A stretch of DNA of 64,000 bases from Gammaproteobacteria bacterium UBA7803 (lineage in GTDB: Bacteria > Pseudomonadota > Gammaproteobacteria > Pseudomonadales > Azotimanducaceae). Shown here in pieces: positions 43,481 through 53,376 of the stretch. The notes under the pieces were generated by a model. It was not told the origin of the DNA. It worked only from the letters and a program-made list of their open reading frames with translations, and did no database searches. Every line of letters starts with the position of its first letter. Positions within the stretch are counted from its first letter, which is position 1. Position numbers and translations under genes: made by a program. The stretch lies in NCBI GenBank assembly GCA_002480525.1, contig DLCH01000033.1:43286-107285 (forward strand), read 5' to 3'.

Positions 43481-45070
43481 ATGACCGCCGCGCCGCCGCC
43501 CGCCTGGCTGCGGGACACGCTGCGCGAGGGCTACGGCCTGCTCGCCCGGGGCGATTTCCGCGGCGCCGCGGCCCGGTGCCAGCGCCTGCTGCAGGCCAAG
43601 CCGGATCTGGTCGAAGCCCACTTTCTGGTGGGCCTGATCGCCCAGGAGTCCGGCGACACGCGCACCGCGCTGCACGGCTTCGGTTCCGTCACCACCCTGG
43701 ATGCCACCCACGGCGCGGCCTGGGCGCAGCTCGCCCGGCTGTACATGCGGCTCGGCCACGTGCGGCGCGCGGACGACGCGCTGGAACGGGCCGTCGCCCA
43801 CCAGGACGGCAACCCGGTGGTGCAGGATCTTATCGCCAATACCTTCAGCCTGCTCGGGGAGCAGGACCGTGCCGCCGAATGGCTGGAGCGCGCCGTGGCC
43901 GCCCGGCCCGAGCACGTGCCGTTCCTGGTCGATCTCGCCAACAACCAGATGTTCCGGGGGCAGCTCGAAGAGGCCCAGCGCACCGTGCGACGGGCGCTGA
44001 CGCAGCGCCCCGACAACGCCAATGCCCACTGGCTGCTCGCCAACCTGCGGCGGGCCACGGACCGCAGCCACGTGGAGGAGCTCCAGCGGCTGCTGGCGGC
44101 CCCGGATCTGGCCGACCGGTCCCGGGCGTTTCTGGCCTACGGGCTCGGCAAGGAACTGGAGGATCTCGAGGACTGGGACGCGGCCTTCGAGGCTTTCGCC
44201 GACGGCGCCCGGGCGCGGCGGCGCACCCTGCGCTTCGACGAGCAGGCCGAGATCGAGACCTTCGCCGCCCTGGCGGAGACGCTGACGGAACGGTGGCTGG
44301 CCGGCGCCGGGGAAGGGGACCCGGACCCGTCGCCGATCTTCGTGATCGGCCAGCCCCGCACCGGCACCACCCTGGTCGAGCGGATCATCGCCAGCCACTC
44401 GGCGGTGCACTCGGCGGGCGAGCTCCGCCAGTTCGGCAGCTGCCTGCGGCGGCTGGCGGACTATCAGGGCGAGCGGCGTGATTCCGCCGCGCTGATCCGG
44501 GCGGCCGCCGCCATAGAGCCGCGGCGCCTCGGGGCCGCCTATCTGATGACCACGGAGCGCCTGCGCGGCAGTCTGCCGCGGTTCGTCGACAAGCTGCCCA
44601 CCAACTATCGTTATCTGCCGCTGATCCTGGCCGCGCTGCCGGCGGCCAGGATCGTGCACCTGCGGCGCAATCCGATGGACGCCTGCTTCGCGAGCTTCAA
44701 GCAGCTCTTTGCCGACGCCTATCCCCATTCCTACGATCAGCAGGAAATGGCCCGTCACCACGCGCGCTATCTCGAGCTGATGAGCACGTGGCGGTCGCGG
44801 TTCGGCGACCGCTTCCTTGAGGTGGACTACGAACGGGTGGCCGCGGAGCCGGAGCCCGAGGCCCGTCGGATCATCGAGTTCCTCGGCCTGCCCTGGGAGG
44901 ACGCCTGCCTGGAGTTTCACGCCAGCCGGGACGCGGTCACCACGGCCAGCGCGGTGCAGGTCCGGGAACCGGCCCACACCCGGTCCATCGGCCGCTGGCG
45001 CCGTTACCAGCGTCAGCTCGAGCCCATGCGCGAGGCCCTGGCGGCCAGTGGCGTCGAATTGCTCACTTGA
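43481..45070 (+). CDS. TPR-repeat sulfotransferase family protein
   Basis: 529 residues. Residues about 10-240 are tetratricopeptide-like repeats (ARGDFRGAAARCQRLLQAKP and similar, then AAEWLERAVAARPEHVPFLV). Residues 283-529 form a sulfotransferase domain: PIFVIGQPRTGTTLVERIIA is the 5'-phosphosulfate loop, VDKLPTNYRYLPLILAALPA and RIVHLRRNPMDACFASFKQL is the 3'-phosphate-binding region. It should transfer sulfate from PAPS to a protein or small acceptor. Genes of this type often sit beside TonB-dependent receptors in marine gammaproteobacteria, as here. Confidence 0.9.
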   Translation: MTAAPPPAWLRDTLREGYGLLARGDFRGAAARCQRLLQAKPDLVEAHFLVGLIAQESGDTRTALHGFGSVTTLDATHGAAWAQLARLYMRLGHVRRADDALERAVAHQDGNPVVQDLIANTFSLLGEQDRAAEWLERAVAARPEHVPFLVDLANNQMFRGQLEEAQRTVRRALTQRPDNANAHWLLANLRRATDRSHVEELQRLLAAPDLADRSRAFLAYGLGKELEDLEDWDAAFEAFADGARARRRTLRFDEQAEIETFAALAETLTERWLAGAGEGDPDPSPIFVIGQPRTGTTLVERIIASHSAVHSAGELRQFGSCLRRLADYQGERRDSAALIRAAAAIEPRRLGAAYLMTTERLRGSLPRFVDKLPTNYRYLPLILAALPAARIVHLRRNPMDACFASFKQLFADAYPHSYDQQEMARHHARYLELMSTWRSRFGDRFLEVDYERVAAEPEPEARRIIEFLGLPWEDACLEFHASRDAVTTASAVQVREPAHTRSIGRWRRYQRQLEPMREALAASGVELLT

Positions 45071-45166
45071 CGCTCGTCGGGCCGCGCCACATAGTTTCGT
45101 CACTGGTTTCGCAGCGGTATGCCGCCAGTGCGTACCGCAATGACTCAAAGACTTCCGGGGGTATGT

Positions 45167-47641
45167 ATGGGGAGGGATGTCCGATCCCGTTCGCGTCGCG
45201 CCGTCAGCTCGGCCGCCACTCAGCCGCAGGCATCTGTTCCGCGCCGCTCACGACTGGCGACCGCCATCTCGGCCGCCATGGTGGCCGGGTCCGCGGCGGC
45301 GCCTGCCATGGGCGCCCAGCTCGAGGAGATCGTCGTCACCGCCACCAAGCGGGAAGAGTCGGTGATGGACGTGCCTCTGGCCGTCCAGGCCCTGTCCGGT
45401 GATTTCCTGCGCGACGCCAATCTCGACGACGTGAAGGACCTGGTGCACTTCACGCCGGGCGTCACCGGCAACTCCAAGGACAGCTTCCTGGACGCCATCC
45501 GCGTGCGCGGCATCGTCACCAACGACTTCGGCAACGGCGGCGATCCGTCCATCGGCGTGTACAAGAACGGCTTCTATCAGGGGCGCAACGGCGCCGGCGT
45601 GGTGAGCCTGTTCGACACCGAGCGTGCCGAGATCCTGCGCGGCCCTCAGAACTTCCTGTTCGGCCGCAACTCCATCTCCGGGGCCATGAACATCTTCACC
45701 GTCCGGCCCACCATCGGTGATCCCGACGCCTACGTGGACGCGCGGTTCGGCGAGCGCGGCGTGTTCGTGGTGGAAGGCGCGTTCAACCAGACGCTGACGG
45801 ATTCCTTCGCCGTGCGGCTGGCGGCCTACCACTCCGAGGAAGACGGCTACGTCGAAAACGTGGTCACCGGCAACGACTTCATCGAGCACGACAAGGACGC
45901 GTTCCGGCTCACCGGGCTGTGGGACAACGGCGGCCCCCTGACGGTGGTCGCCATGGTCGAGGTGGAGGACCGGGAGCAGTCCGGCACGATCTACCGGGCC
46001 ACCGGGGAGGGCGGCTCCTACGCGCTGCTCGAGTCCATCTACGGCGAGCTGCCGGTGCCGAACGACCCGCGCGACGTCGCCATCGACGAGCCGGACAACG
46101 GCATCATCGACAACGGCGAGCATTTCAGCGCCCAGCTCGAGGTCAACTACGACCTCCCGTGGGGCACGTTCACCTCGCTGACCGGCTTCAAGAACCACGA
46201 CTACCACTACACGGAAGACTTCGACGCCACGGCGCTGACCATCTTCAACTACGAGCAGATCCAGGACGGCGAGTACTTCGAGCAGGAGTTCCGGATCACC
46301 TCGGACACCGACGGCATGTTCAGCTGGTACGCCGGCGCCTCCTACTACGAGGAGGACATCGACACCCGTTTCCTGGGCCAGCAGGACGAGGACCTGTACT
46401 GCAACGTCTACTGGGGCGACACCTGCCAGGGCGTGTTCGACTTCTACAACAACTACTACGGCGGGGCCTACGCCTACGTGCTGCAGGACTACTTCGGCAC
46501 CTACACCTGGACGCCGAGCCCCACCGGCCGGATGGACGACTGGAACGAGACCAAGGGCGACTTCCGCGGCTGGGCGACCTATGTCGACCTGAACTGGCAG
46601 TTCACCCCGGCCTGGGACCTGTCCCTCGGCGCCCGCTACACCTGGGACGAGAAGAAGATGTCCCAGGAGGTGCTGACCGCCCTCAATCCGAGCCCGGTGC
46701 TCGGCAACCGGGTGCAGACCGGCTTCACCACCTCCGCCGGTCCGATCAGCGAGACCCTGGACTGGAACAAGACCACCTGGCGCGCCGCCCTCAACTTCCG
46801 GCCCAACGACGACACGCTGCTGTTCGGCACCGTCACCACCGGCTACAAGCAGGGCGGTTTCAACAGCTTCAACGTCAGTCCCGGCGGGAGCTGGGGCGCG
46901 GTGGACGCGCTGCCCGGCACCCACGTGCCCGGGTCCTTCGACGGCGAGCAGGTGATCTCCTACGAGCTGGGCTACAAGGGCTCGGTGCTGGACCGGCGCG
47001 GCCAGATCCAGCTCAACGCCTTCTTCTACGACTACGAGGACCTGCAGTCGACCTGCACCACGCCGGGCACGCCTGGCGTCGAGGTCTGCAACGTCGGCCA
47101 GGTGGACGGCTACGGCCTGGAGGGCACCTTCACCTTCGCCCTCGGTGAGAACTGGACCTTCGGCACCGGCTTCGCTTACTTCGACAGCGAGGCGGACGGC
47201 GTGCAGGAGTTCTGTGACGAGGGCGAGCTGATCTTCGGCACCGCGGACGCCTGCGAAGGCCAGTCGATCCCCGGCGCGCCGGAGTGGACTTTCTTCGCCA
47301 ATCTCGACGCCAACTTCCCGGTTCGCGGCGGCGCCTGGTACGGCAACCTGTTCTACAGCTGGGAAGACGAGACCCGGGCGAGCTGGGTGCCGATCAACGA
47401 CCAGAGCCGGGCGTTTCCGTTCGGCAACCGCTACGTGAACGAGTATTCCGAGCTGCAGGGCATGTTCGGCTTCCGCTCCGAGGCGGGCTGGGCGCTGGCC
47501 GTGTACGGCGAGAACCTGCTGGACGACGAGTACTACGACTCCGGCGGCAGCGGCGGCAACCCCGCGAACCCCTACGTGCAGAGCGACATCAGCCCGAGCC
47601 GGCCGCGCACCCTGGGGGTCCGCTTCAGCTACGACATCTGA
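45167..47641 (+). CDS. TonB-dependent outer-membrane receptor
   Basis: 824 residues. A signal peptide with basic N-region (SRSRRAVSSA, RRSRLATAISAAMVAGSAAA) is followed by a TonB box LEEIVVTATKREESVMDVP. The plug domain has DLVHFTPGVTGNSKD, IRVRGIVTND and ILRGPQNFLFGRNSISGAMN. The C-terminal barrel has many aromatic strands and ends in the family PRTLGVRFSYDI. The ATG at 45167 is nearest a G-rich RBS; in-frame ATGs at 45119 and 45140 are possible. Its stop overlaps the next gene start by 1 nt. The ligand is unknown; the neighbours suggest an organic substrate rather than iron. Confidence 0.93.
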   Translation: MGRDVRSRSRRAVSSAATQPQASVPRRSRLATAISAAMVAGSAAAPAMGAQLEEIVVTATKREESVMDVPLAVQALSGDFLRDANLDDVKDLVHFTPGVTGNSKDSFLDAIRVRGIVTNDFGNGGDPSIGVYKNGFYQGRNGAGVVSLFDTERAEILRGPQNFLFGRNSISGAMNIFTVRPTIGDPDAYVDARFGERGVFVVEGAFNQTLTDSFAVRLAAYHSEEDGYVENVVTGNDFIEHDKDAFRLTGLWDNGGPLTVVAMVEVEDREQSGTIYRATGEGGSYALLESIYGELPVPNDPRDVAIDEPDNGIIDNGEHFSAQLEVNYDLPWGTFTSLTGFKNHDYHYTEDFDATALTIFNYEQIQDGEYFEQEFRITSDTDGMFSWYAGASYYEEDIDTRFLGQQDEDLYCNVYWGDTCQGVFDFYNNYYGGAYAYVLQDYFGTYTWTPSPTGRMDDWNETKGDFRGWATYVDLNWQFTPAWDLSLGARYTWDEKKMSQEVLTALNPSPVLGNRVQTGFTTSAGPISETLDWNKTTWRAALNFRPNDDTLLFGTVTTGYKQGGFNSFNVSPGGSWGAVDALPGTHVPGSFDGEQVISYELGYKGSVLDRRGQIQLNAFFYDYEDLQSTCTTPGTPGVEVCNVGQVDGYGLEGTFTFALGENWTFGTGFAYFDSEADGVQEFCDEGELIFGTADACEGQSIPGAPEWTFFANLDANFPVRGGAWYGNLFYSWEDETRASWVPINDQSRAFPFGNRYVNEYSELQGMFGFRSEAGWALAVYGENLLDDEYYDSGGSGGNPANPYVQSDISPSRPRTLGVRFSYDI

Positions 47642-49521
47642 TGGCGTCCGACCGCCTGCGGATCACCCGGCGCGACTTCCTCAACGGGGTCGCGCTGGGC
47701 GGTGTCGCCGCAGGGCTCGCGCCGGCCGAAGCGCTCGGCGCCCGTGCCCGGGACGGCGTCTACTATCCCCCGATGCTCACCGGCATGCGGGGCAGCCATC
47801 CCGGGTCCTTCGAGGTGGCCCATGGCCTGGCGTGGACCGGCCAGACCTTCTCGCTGCCGCCGGCGCCGGACGAGGACGGCTACGATCTCGTGGTGGTCGG
47901 CGGCGGCATTTCCGGCCTCGCCGCAGCTCTGTTCTTTCGTGACGCGCACGGTCCCGATGCGCGCATCCTGATCCTCGACAACCACGACGACTTCGGCGGC
48001 CATGCCAAGCGCAACGAGTTCGTGGTCGACGGCGTGCGCCTCATCGGCTACGGCGGCAGCCAGTCCATCGACACCCCGAGCAGCTACTCGGCCGAGTCGA
48101 TGGGTCTGCTGGCGCGCGTCGGGATCGACGTCCAGCGGTTCTACGACTACTACGACCAGGGGTTCGAGGCGCGCCACGGCCTGCGCCGCGGCATCTATTT
48201 CGCGGCCGAGCATTACGGCCGCGATCTGGCATTGCCCAACGTGTTCCGCGGCTATTTCGGTGATCAGCCGCGGGACGTGGCCGGCGTCGTCGCCCGCTAT
48301 CCGCTGTCCGACAGCGAGCGGGCCGCGCTGGTGACCCTGCTGACCGCCGAGCGGGACCCGCTGGCGGCACTGTCGCCGGCGGCCAAGGTCGACCGGCTGA
48401 GACGCACCAGCTACTCGGACTTCCTGCGCCAGGTGCACGGCCTGCCCGAGCCGGTGATCGAGATCATCCGCGACATGCCCCGGGGCCTGTGGGGCGTGGG
48501 CTGGGACGGCCTGTCGGCGCTGGAAGCCGTGCGCATGGGCATGCCCGGCATCGGCCCGGTGGACGAGTCCCTCGCCGACGTCACCGGCTACGGCGAGGAG
48601 CCCTACATCTTCCACTTCCCTGACGGCAACGCCGGGGTGGCGCGGGCCATCGTGCGCCAGCTCCTGCCGGACGCGGTGCCCGGCAGCACCATGGAAGACC
48701 TGGTGACGGCCATGGTCGACTACGGCCGGCTGGACGTCGACGGCGCGGCGACCCGGATCCGTCTGAACAGCACGGCGATCGACGTGCGCCATACCCCCGG
48801 CGGCCGCCAGGTCGACGTGGGCTACGTGCGCGACGGCACGGTGCGCAAGGTCCGCGCCCGGCACGTCGTGCTGGCCTGCTACAACTCGATGATCCCGCAT
48901 CTCTGCCCGGAGCTGCCGGCGGCGCAGAAGGCGGCCATCGAGTACGCCGAGAAGGTGCCGCTGGTGTACACCAGCATCGCGGTGCGCAACTGGCGGGCCT
49001 TCGCCGACAGCGGCTTCGGCAGCTTCTACGTGCCGAAGCCGGGCCTCATGCATTCCTTCGGCCTGGACTTCCCCGTCAGCATGGGCGACTACCGCTTCAC
49101 CGACGCCGCGGACCAGCCCACGGTGATCCACGGCTCCTGGGTGCCCACGGCGCCGGATCAGGGGTTGTCCGCCCGGGAGCAGCACCTGATCGGCCGCCGC
49201 CAGCTCTACGAGATTCCCTTCGACGCCTTCGAGGCGGACATCGTCGCCAAGATGAACGGCGCCCTCGGCGCCCACGGCTTCGACGCCGGCCGGGACATTG
49301 CCGCCATCACCGTGAACCGCTGGCCCCACGGCTACGCCTACGAGTACAACGACTACTCGGACCCTGAGGGCTGGGGGCCGGAAAACGGGCCCCACGTCGC
49401 CGGGCGGGCCCAGATCGGCCGCATCTCCATCGCCAACTCCGATGCCGCGGGCTACGCCTACGTCAACGGCGCCATCGACGCCGCCTACCGGGCGGCGCAG
49501 GAACAGACGAAAACGACCTGA
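47641..49521 (+). CDS. Tat-exported FAD-dependent oxidoreductase, spermidine dehydrogenase-like
   Basis: 626 residues. The N terminus ITRRDFLNGVALGGVAAG is a twin-arginine signal. The FAD-binding dinucleotide fold begins near 82 with YDLVVVGGGISGLAAALFFR and ILILDNHDDFGGHAKRNEF. Later GRAQIGRISIANSDAAGYAY contributes the second FAD contact. Overall layout and length recall periplasmic spermidine dehydrogenase (SpdH) and related amine oxidases, but the substrate is inferred. The ATG overlaps the receptor stop (TGATG), and the cupin gene follows 11 nt downstream, so the three genes look like one operon. Confidence 0.85.
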   Translation: MASDRLRITRRDFLNGVALGGVAAGLAPAEALGARARDGVYYPPMLTGMRGSHPGSFEVAHGLAWTGQTFSLPPAPDEDGYDLVVVGGGISGLAAALFFRDAHGPDARILILDNHDDFGGHAKRNEFVVDGVRLIGYGGSQSIDTPSSYSAESMGLLARVGIDVQRFYDYYDQGFEARHGLRRGIYFAAEHYGRDLALPNVFRGYFGDQPRDVAGVVARYPLSDSERAALVTLLTAERDPLAALSPAAKVDRLRRTSYSDFLRQVHGLPEPVIEIIRDMPRGLWGVGWDGLSALEAVRMGMPGIGPVDESLADVTGYGEEPYIFHFPDGNAGVARAIVRQLLPDAVPGSTMEDLVTAMVDYGRLDVDGAATRIRLNSTAIDVRHTPGGRQVDVGYVRDGTVRKVRARHVVLACYNSMIPHLCPELPAAQKAAIEYAEKVPLVYTSIAVRNWRAFADSGFGSFYVPKPGLMHSFGLDFPVSMGDYRFTDAADQPTVIHGSWVPTAPDQGLSAREQHLIGRRQLYEIPFDAFEADIVAKMNGALGAHGFDAGRDIAAITVNRWPHGYAYEYNDYSDPEGWGPENGPHVAGRAQIGRISIANSDAAGYAYVNGAIDAAYRAAQEQTKTT

Positions 49522-49532
49522 GGAGCATCGTC

Positions 49533-49970
49533 ATGCAGATCCTGAAGCCCGTCCTGCTTGCCGGCGGCCTGATCGCCTCCGCTGCGGCGTGGTCGGAGAC
49601 CCCTCTGCCGGCGGAGCTCACCGCCGAAGACCTGGCCGGCGCCATTTTCGAGCGCCCGGACGTCGAGGAGATCGAGCGGGACGGCCGGACGATTCTCGAC
49701 GTGACCTCCCTGAAGAGCAGCGACGGCCGCTTCGCCTCCGGCATGTACCGCGCCGGCAAGTCCCGCTTCGAGATCACCGAGCCCTACGGCGTCGACGAGT
49801 TCATGTACTTCCTCGAAGGCAGCGTGACGCTGACCTCGCCGGACGGCACCGTGCAGGTGATCGAGGCCGGCGAGGCGGTGACCATTCCCAAGGAGTGGAC
49901 GGGCGTCTGGGAGACGGACGGCTACACCAAGATCTGGGTGATCTACTCCGAGGACGGCTCCGGCCTCTGA
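49533..49970 (+). CDS. Exported cupin-domain protein
   Basis: 145 residues. A signal peptide is probable (ILKPVLLAGGLIASAAAWSE). The cupin barrel follows with RAGKSRFEITEPYGVDEFMY, FLEGSVTLTSPDGTVQVIEA and GEAVTIPKEWTGVWETDG, the pattern of the cupin_3/DUF861 family. It lacks a full His-rich metal site (motif 1 has Glu but no HxH), so it may bind a ligand rather than a catalytic metal. It follows the oxidoreductase gene by 11 nt with GAGG before the ATG and overlaps the convergent DUF998 gene. Confidence 0.87.
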   Translation: MQILKPVLLAGGLIASAAAWSETPLPAELTAEDLAGAIFERPDVEEIERDGRTILDVTSLKSSDGRFASGMYRAGKSRFEITEPYGVDEFMYFLEGSVTLTSPDGTVQVIEAGEAVTIPKEWTGVWETDGYTKIWVIYSEDGSGL

Positions 49971-50593
49971 CCGGGGCGCATCCGCCACGCCGCCAGGGCG
50001 ATCCACCCGAACAGGGCGAACTCCGCCACCCGCTGCCAGAGGCCCCGGATCGGACTGTCCGGCTGGGGTCCCAGTGCCAGGAAGAACACGCCGAGTACCG
50101 CGGTGGCGGCGAATACCGCCGACAGTGCCGTGCCCTGGCTCCCCGGGCGCCGCAGCAGCGCCCGGCCGATGAGCAGCAGCCCGAATCCGCCGCCCAGGTA
50201 CTCCAGCAGGCCACCGGCATTGTGCACGGACTGGCGCAGCGATCCGGATGACGGACAGCCGGCGTCGCAGGGCGCCACCGCGGCGATCAGATAGCCCGCG
50301 GAGACCCCGAGCAGCAGCAGCGCGCCGGCGGCGCCGCCACGGGTCGGCGCGAGCTGGCGCCAGCCGCAGAGAACGAACACGGCGACCAGCGCGCCCACCG
50401 GCAGGAACACGCCCAGATTGACCAGCGTCGCGTGCGGCGCGCCGTCGGCGCCGAGCTCGCTCAGGTACTGGGACGACGGGTCGTAACCCGGCACCAGCAC
50501 GCCGCCCAGCAGGATCGTCAGCAGCACCAGCGCCGCGGCGGCGAGTCCCGCGGCCGCGGCCACGGCAGGACGGTCGGTGACGGGTTCGCTCAT
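49943..50593 (-). CDS. DUF998 family membrane protein
   Basis: 216 residues with about six hydrophobic segments, including AAGLAAAALVLLTILLGGV, LVNLGVFLPVGALVAVFVL and GTALSAVFAATAVLGVFFL. PGYDPSSQYLSELGADGAPH near residue 36 is the DUF998 signature. It is an inner-membrane protein of unknown role. The ATG at 50593 was chosen by the signature position; its RBS is weak. It starts 7 nt after the esterase stop, suggesting one transcript with that gene. A 28-nt overlap with the cupin gene occurs at the 3' end. Confidence 0.82.
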   Translation of the reverse strand: MSEPVTDRPAVAAAAGLAAAALVLLTILLGGVLVPGYDPSSQYLSELGADGAPHATLVNLGVFLPVGALVAVFVLCGWRQLAPTRGGAAGALLLLGVSAGYLIAAVAPCDAGCPSSGSLRQSVHNAGGLLEYLGGGFGLLLIGRALLRRPGSQGTALSAVFAATAVLGVFFLALGPQPDSPIRGLWQRVAEFALFGWIALAAWRMRPGQRPEPSSE

Positions 50594-50600
50594 GCCGGGA

Positions 50601-52073
50601 TCAGCGCAGGCCGTCCCAGGCGGCCCGTTCGGCGCCGTCCGGATCGTGCACCAGCGTGGATTCGTCGTCGAAACGCATGGTGGCGCGGTCGTCCAGCTCA
50701 TACGGTTTCCACCCCGGGTCCAGATCGCGGACGAAGTCGATCCAGTGCCGGTGCATGGCGTCGGCGACGGCCTGGGGACGCTCGCCGGGACCGAGGAACA
50801 CGTCGACACCGGGCCGGTCCAGGTTGTCGAAGACGAACGGGATCTCCAGCGCATGGGTCGCCCGCAACCGCCCCTCGAAGGCCCGGGATTCCCAGCAGAA
50901 CCAGTACAGCCATCCCGGCGTGTCCGGCTGGCCGTCCCGGGCTTCCAGCAGGCGGATCGCCGGCAGCCGGAACATGTGGTCGGTGGTGAAGGCGATCTGC
51001 AGCTCGGGCGCAGAGGCGCCCGGCCGGTTCGCCCGGTAGACGGGCAGCGTGCTCGCGGCGCCGTATCGGGCGGCGAAGCGGGCCAGACGCTCGTCGTCGG
51101 TCTCGCCGTAGCCCCACAGCGTGGTCTCGTGACGGTTGGTGCCGGTGAGCACCGGAATCCCCTGGGACGCGCCCTGGCGGATGGCCTCGATGGGCGGCAC
51201 GGGTATCACCGCGTTGCCCTCCACCGGATAGAAGGCGGGGACGGCGGCGCCGAAGGCTTCCAGGGTGCGCGGGCCGTCGCCGAACTCCGCGGCCACCGCG
51301 TTCTGCGCCTCGAGCAGCCGCTCCGCCGGCACGGCCTGCAGATCGCCGGGCCCGTCGGCGCCGAGCTGCGCCAGCAGACGCTCGGCGACCAGCCGTCCGG
51401 CCGCCGGCGGCAGGGTATGGTGGGCGCCGCCGCTCTGGGGGATGGCCGCGCGGAACAGGCCGCGGGCCATGGGGCTCGCCAGCAGGGTACTCACGGCGAA
51501 GGCGCCGGCGGACTCGCCGGCGATGGTCACCCGGGCCGGATCGCCGCCGAAGGCGCGGATGTTGTCCTGCACCCACTGAAGCGCCTGGATCTGGTCGAGC
51601 AGGCCGTTGGCGCCCGACGTCGCGAACTCGCCGCCGAACGCGGACAGGTCGGTGAAGCCGAAGGCGCCGAGCCGGTAGTTGATGCTGACCACCACCAGGT
51701 CGCCCCGGCTGGCGAATCGGGCGCCGTTGTACCAGGGAATCGCGCCCTGGCCGGTGCGGTAGCCGCCGCCGTGAATCCAGAACAGCACCGGGCGCCCGGC
51801 GTCGTCGGCGGCGGGGGTGGTGACGTTCAGGGTCAGGCAGTCCTCGTCCCAGTTGACGGGCGTGCTGGCGGTGAGACCGCCGGTGGGCGTCTGGGGTGCC
51901 GCCGGGCCGAAGCGCTTCGCCGGCCGCGGCTCGCGCCAGCTTTCGACCGGCTGGGGCGGGCGGAACCGGTTCGCGCCGGTCGGGGGCGCCGCATACGGAA
52001 TGCCGGCGAACAGCAGCACGCCGTCCCGGCTGCGGCCCTCGACCGGCCCGCTGGTGGTCTCGGCGATCGTCAT
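50601..52073 (-). CDS. Carboxylesterase type B
   Basis: 490-residue alpha/beta hydrolase. The oxyanion motif is VLFWIHGGGYRTGQG, EDCLTLNVTTP is the type-B signature, the nucleophile is Ser in RVTIAGESAGAFAVSTLLAS, and the C-terminal histidine region is HALEIPFVFDN. The ATG at 52073 is 5 nt after AGGGG; a longer frame adds an implausible 77 residues. No signal peptide is seen at this start. Substrate unknown; nearby TRAP, sulfatase and oxidoreductase genes suggest a role in breakdown of organic esters. Confidence 0.92.
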   Translation of the reverse strand: MTIAETTSGPVEGRSRDGVLLFAGIPYAAPPTGANRFRPPQPVESWREPRPAKRFGPAAPQTPTGGLTASTPVNWDEDCLTLNVTTPAADDAGRPVLFWIHGGGYRTGQGAIPWYNGARFASRGDLVVVSINYRLGAFGFTDLSAFGGEFATSGANGLLDQIQALQWVQDNIRAFGGDPARVTIAGESAGAFAVSTLLASPMARGLFRAAIPQSGGAHHTLPPAAGRLVAERLLAQLGADGPGDLQAVPAERLLEAQNAVAAEFGDGPRTLEAFGAAVPAFYPVEGNAVIPVPPIEAIRQGASQGIPVLTGTNRHETTLWGYGETDDERLARFAARYGAASTLPVYRANRPGASAPELQIAFTTDHMFRLPAIRLLEARDGQPDTPGWLYWFCWESRAFEGRLRATHALEIPFVFDNLDRPGVDVFLGPGERPQAVADAMHRHWIDFVRDLDPGWKPYELDDRATMRFDDESTLVHDPDGAERAAWDGLR

Positions 52074-52197
52074 GGGTTCCCCTCCCGGTGGCGAAGCGGA
52101 GAGCGTAACCCGCGGCCGGGGAGGGCGCATCCCCGCCTTTCGCTTCGGGCCCGGATAGCAGGATAGAATCCGCAGCAGTGTCGGACGGGGAGAGGCT

Positions 52198-53376
52198 ATG
52201 GGTCCGGGTGGGCGAATTCTGTCGAGCATCGTCGCGGCGGCGTTCGCGCTGCTGCCGGTGGCGCCGTGGGCAGCGCAGGACGCGGCCGGGCTGCCCCGGG
52301 CCATGGCGTGGAGCGCCTACAACCTGGGCACCACCGGCTACAACCAGGCCGTGGCCATCGGCAAGGTGCTGAAGGATCACTACGGCGTCACCCTGCGGGT
52401 GCTGCCGGGCAAGAACGACGTGTCCCGGCTGCTGCCCCTGGTGCGCGGCCGGGTCCAGCTCTCGGCCAACGGCGTGGCCACCTACTTCGCCCAGGAGGGC
52501 GTGTTCCAGTTCGCCGACCGCCGCTGGGGACCGCTGCCGCTGCGGCTGATCATGACCTCCAACGGCGACAGCAATCAGGCCCTGGCGGTTGCGGCGGACA
52601 CGGGCATCACCGCGTTCTCCGAACTGCGCGGCCGCCGCGTGCCCTACGTGCGCGGCGCGCCGGCGCTGAACGTGTCCACCGAGGCGTTTCTGGCCTGCGG
52701 CGGGCTGACCTGGGACGACGTCGAGCGGGTGGAGTTTCCCGGTTACGGCGCCATGTGGACGGGGATGGTGAACGGTCAGGTGGACGCGGCCTATGCGACC
52801 ACGGTATCCGGTCCGACCCGCAAGCTCGAAGCCTCGCCCCGGGGCATCCGCTGGCCCACGGTGCCCCACGATGACGCGGCGTGCTGGCAGCGGCTGTGGG
52901 GCGTGGCGCCGTACTTCACGAAGCATGTGGCCACCCGCGGGGCAGGCATTTCCCAGGCGGCGCCGCACGAGGGGGCGACCTATCCGTACCCGCTGCTGAT
53001 CGGCCTCGATTCGACGCCGCCCGAGCTGGCGCACGCCATGGCGGGCGTGATCCACCGTCACTACGACGAGTTCAAGGACGCCGACCCGGGCGCCATCGGC
53101 TGGGCCATGGACCGCCAGCTCTTCGACTGGGTGGTGCCGTATCACGACGGCGCGGTCCGTTACTTCCGTGAGATCGGCGTCTGGACCGAAGCTCACCAGG
53201 CGCACAACGAACGCCTGGTCGAGCGTCAGCGGGTGCTGGCCCGGGCGTGGGAGACCATGCAGGCCAAGGATGCGGCCGACGACGAAGCCTTCGTGGCGGC
53301 CTGGCTGGCGGTCCGCGCCGAGGCGCTCACCGCGGCCGGGTTCGACCCGGTCTGGACGGCGCCGGACGCGTCTTGA
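52198..53376 (+). CDS. TAXI-family TRAP transporter substrate-binding protein
   Basis: 392 residues. A signal peptide (GRILSSIVAAAFALLPVAPW) precedes a periplasmic binding domain typical of the TAXI class: MAWSAYNLGTTGYNQAVAIG, VLPGKNDVSRLLPLVRGRVQ, DTGITAFSELRGRRVPYVRG and TTVSGPTRKLEASPRG. It delivers a carboxylate-like ligand to the permease encoded next, whose start overlaps this gene by 4 nt. The ligand cannot be read from sequence. Confidence 0.92.
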   Translation: MGPGGRILSSIVAAAFALLPVAPWAAQDAAGLPRAMAWSAYNLGTTGYNQAVAIGKVLKDHYGVTLRVLPGKNDVSRLLPLVRGRVQLSANGVATYFAQEGVFQFADRRWGPLPLRLIMTSNGDSNQALAVAADTGITAFSELRGRRVPYVRGAPALNVSTEAFLACGGLTWDDVERVEFPGYGAMWTGMVNGQVDAAYATTVSGPTRKLEASPRGIRWPTVPHDDAACWQRLWGVAPYFTKHVATRGAGISQAAPHEGATYPYPLLIGLDSTPPELAHAMAGVIHRHYDEFKDADPGAIGWAMDRQLFDWVVPYHDGAVRYFREIGVWTEAHQAHNERLVERQRVLARAWETMQAKDAADDEAFVAAWLAVRAEALTAAGFDPVWTAPDAS

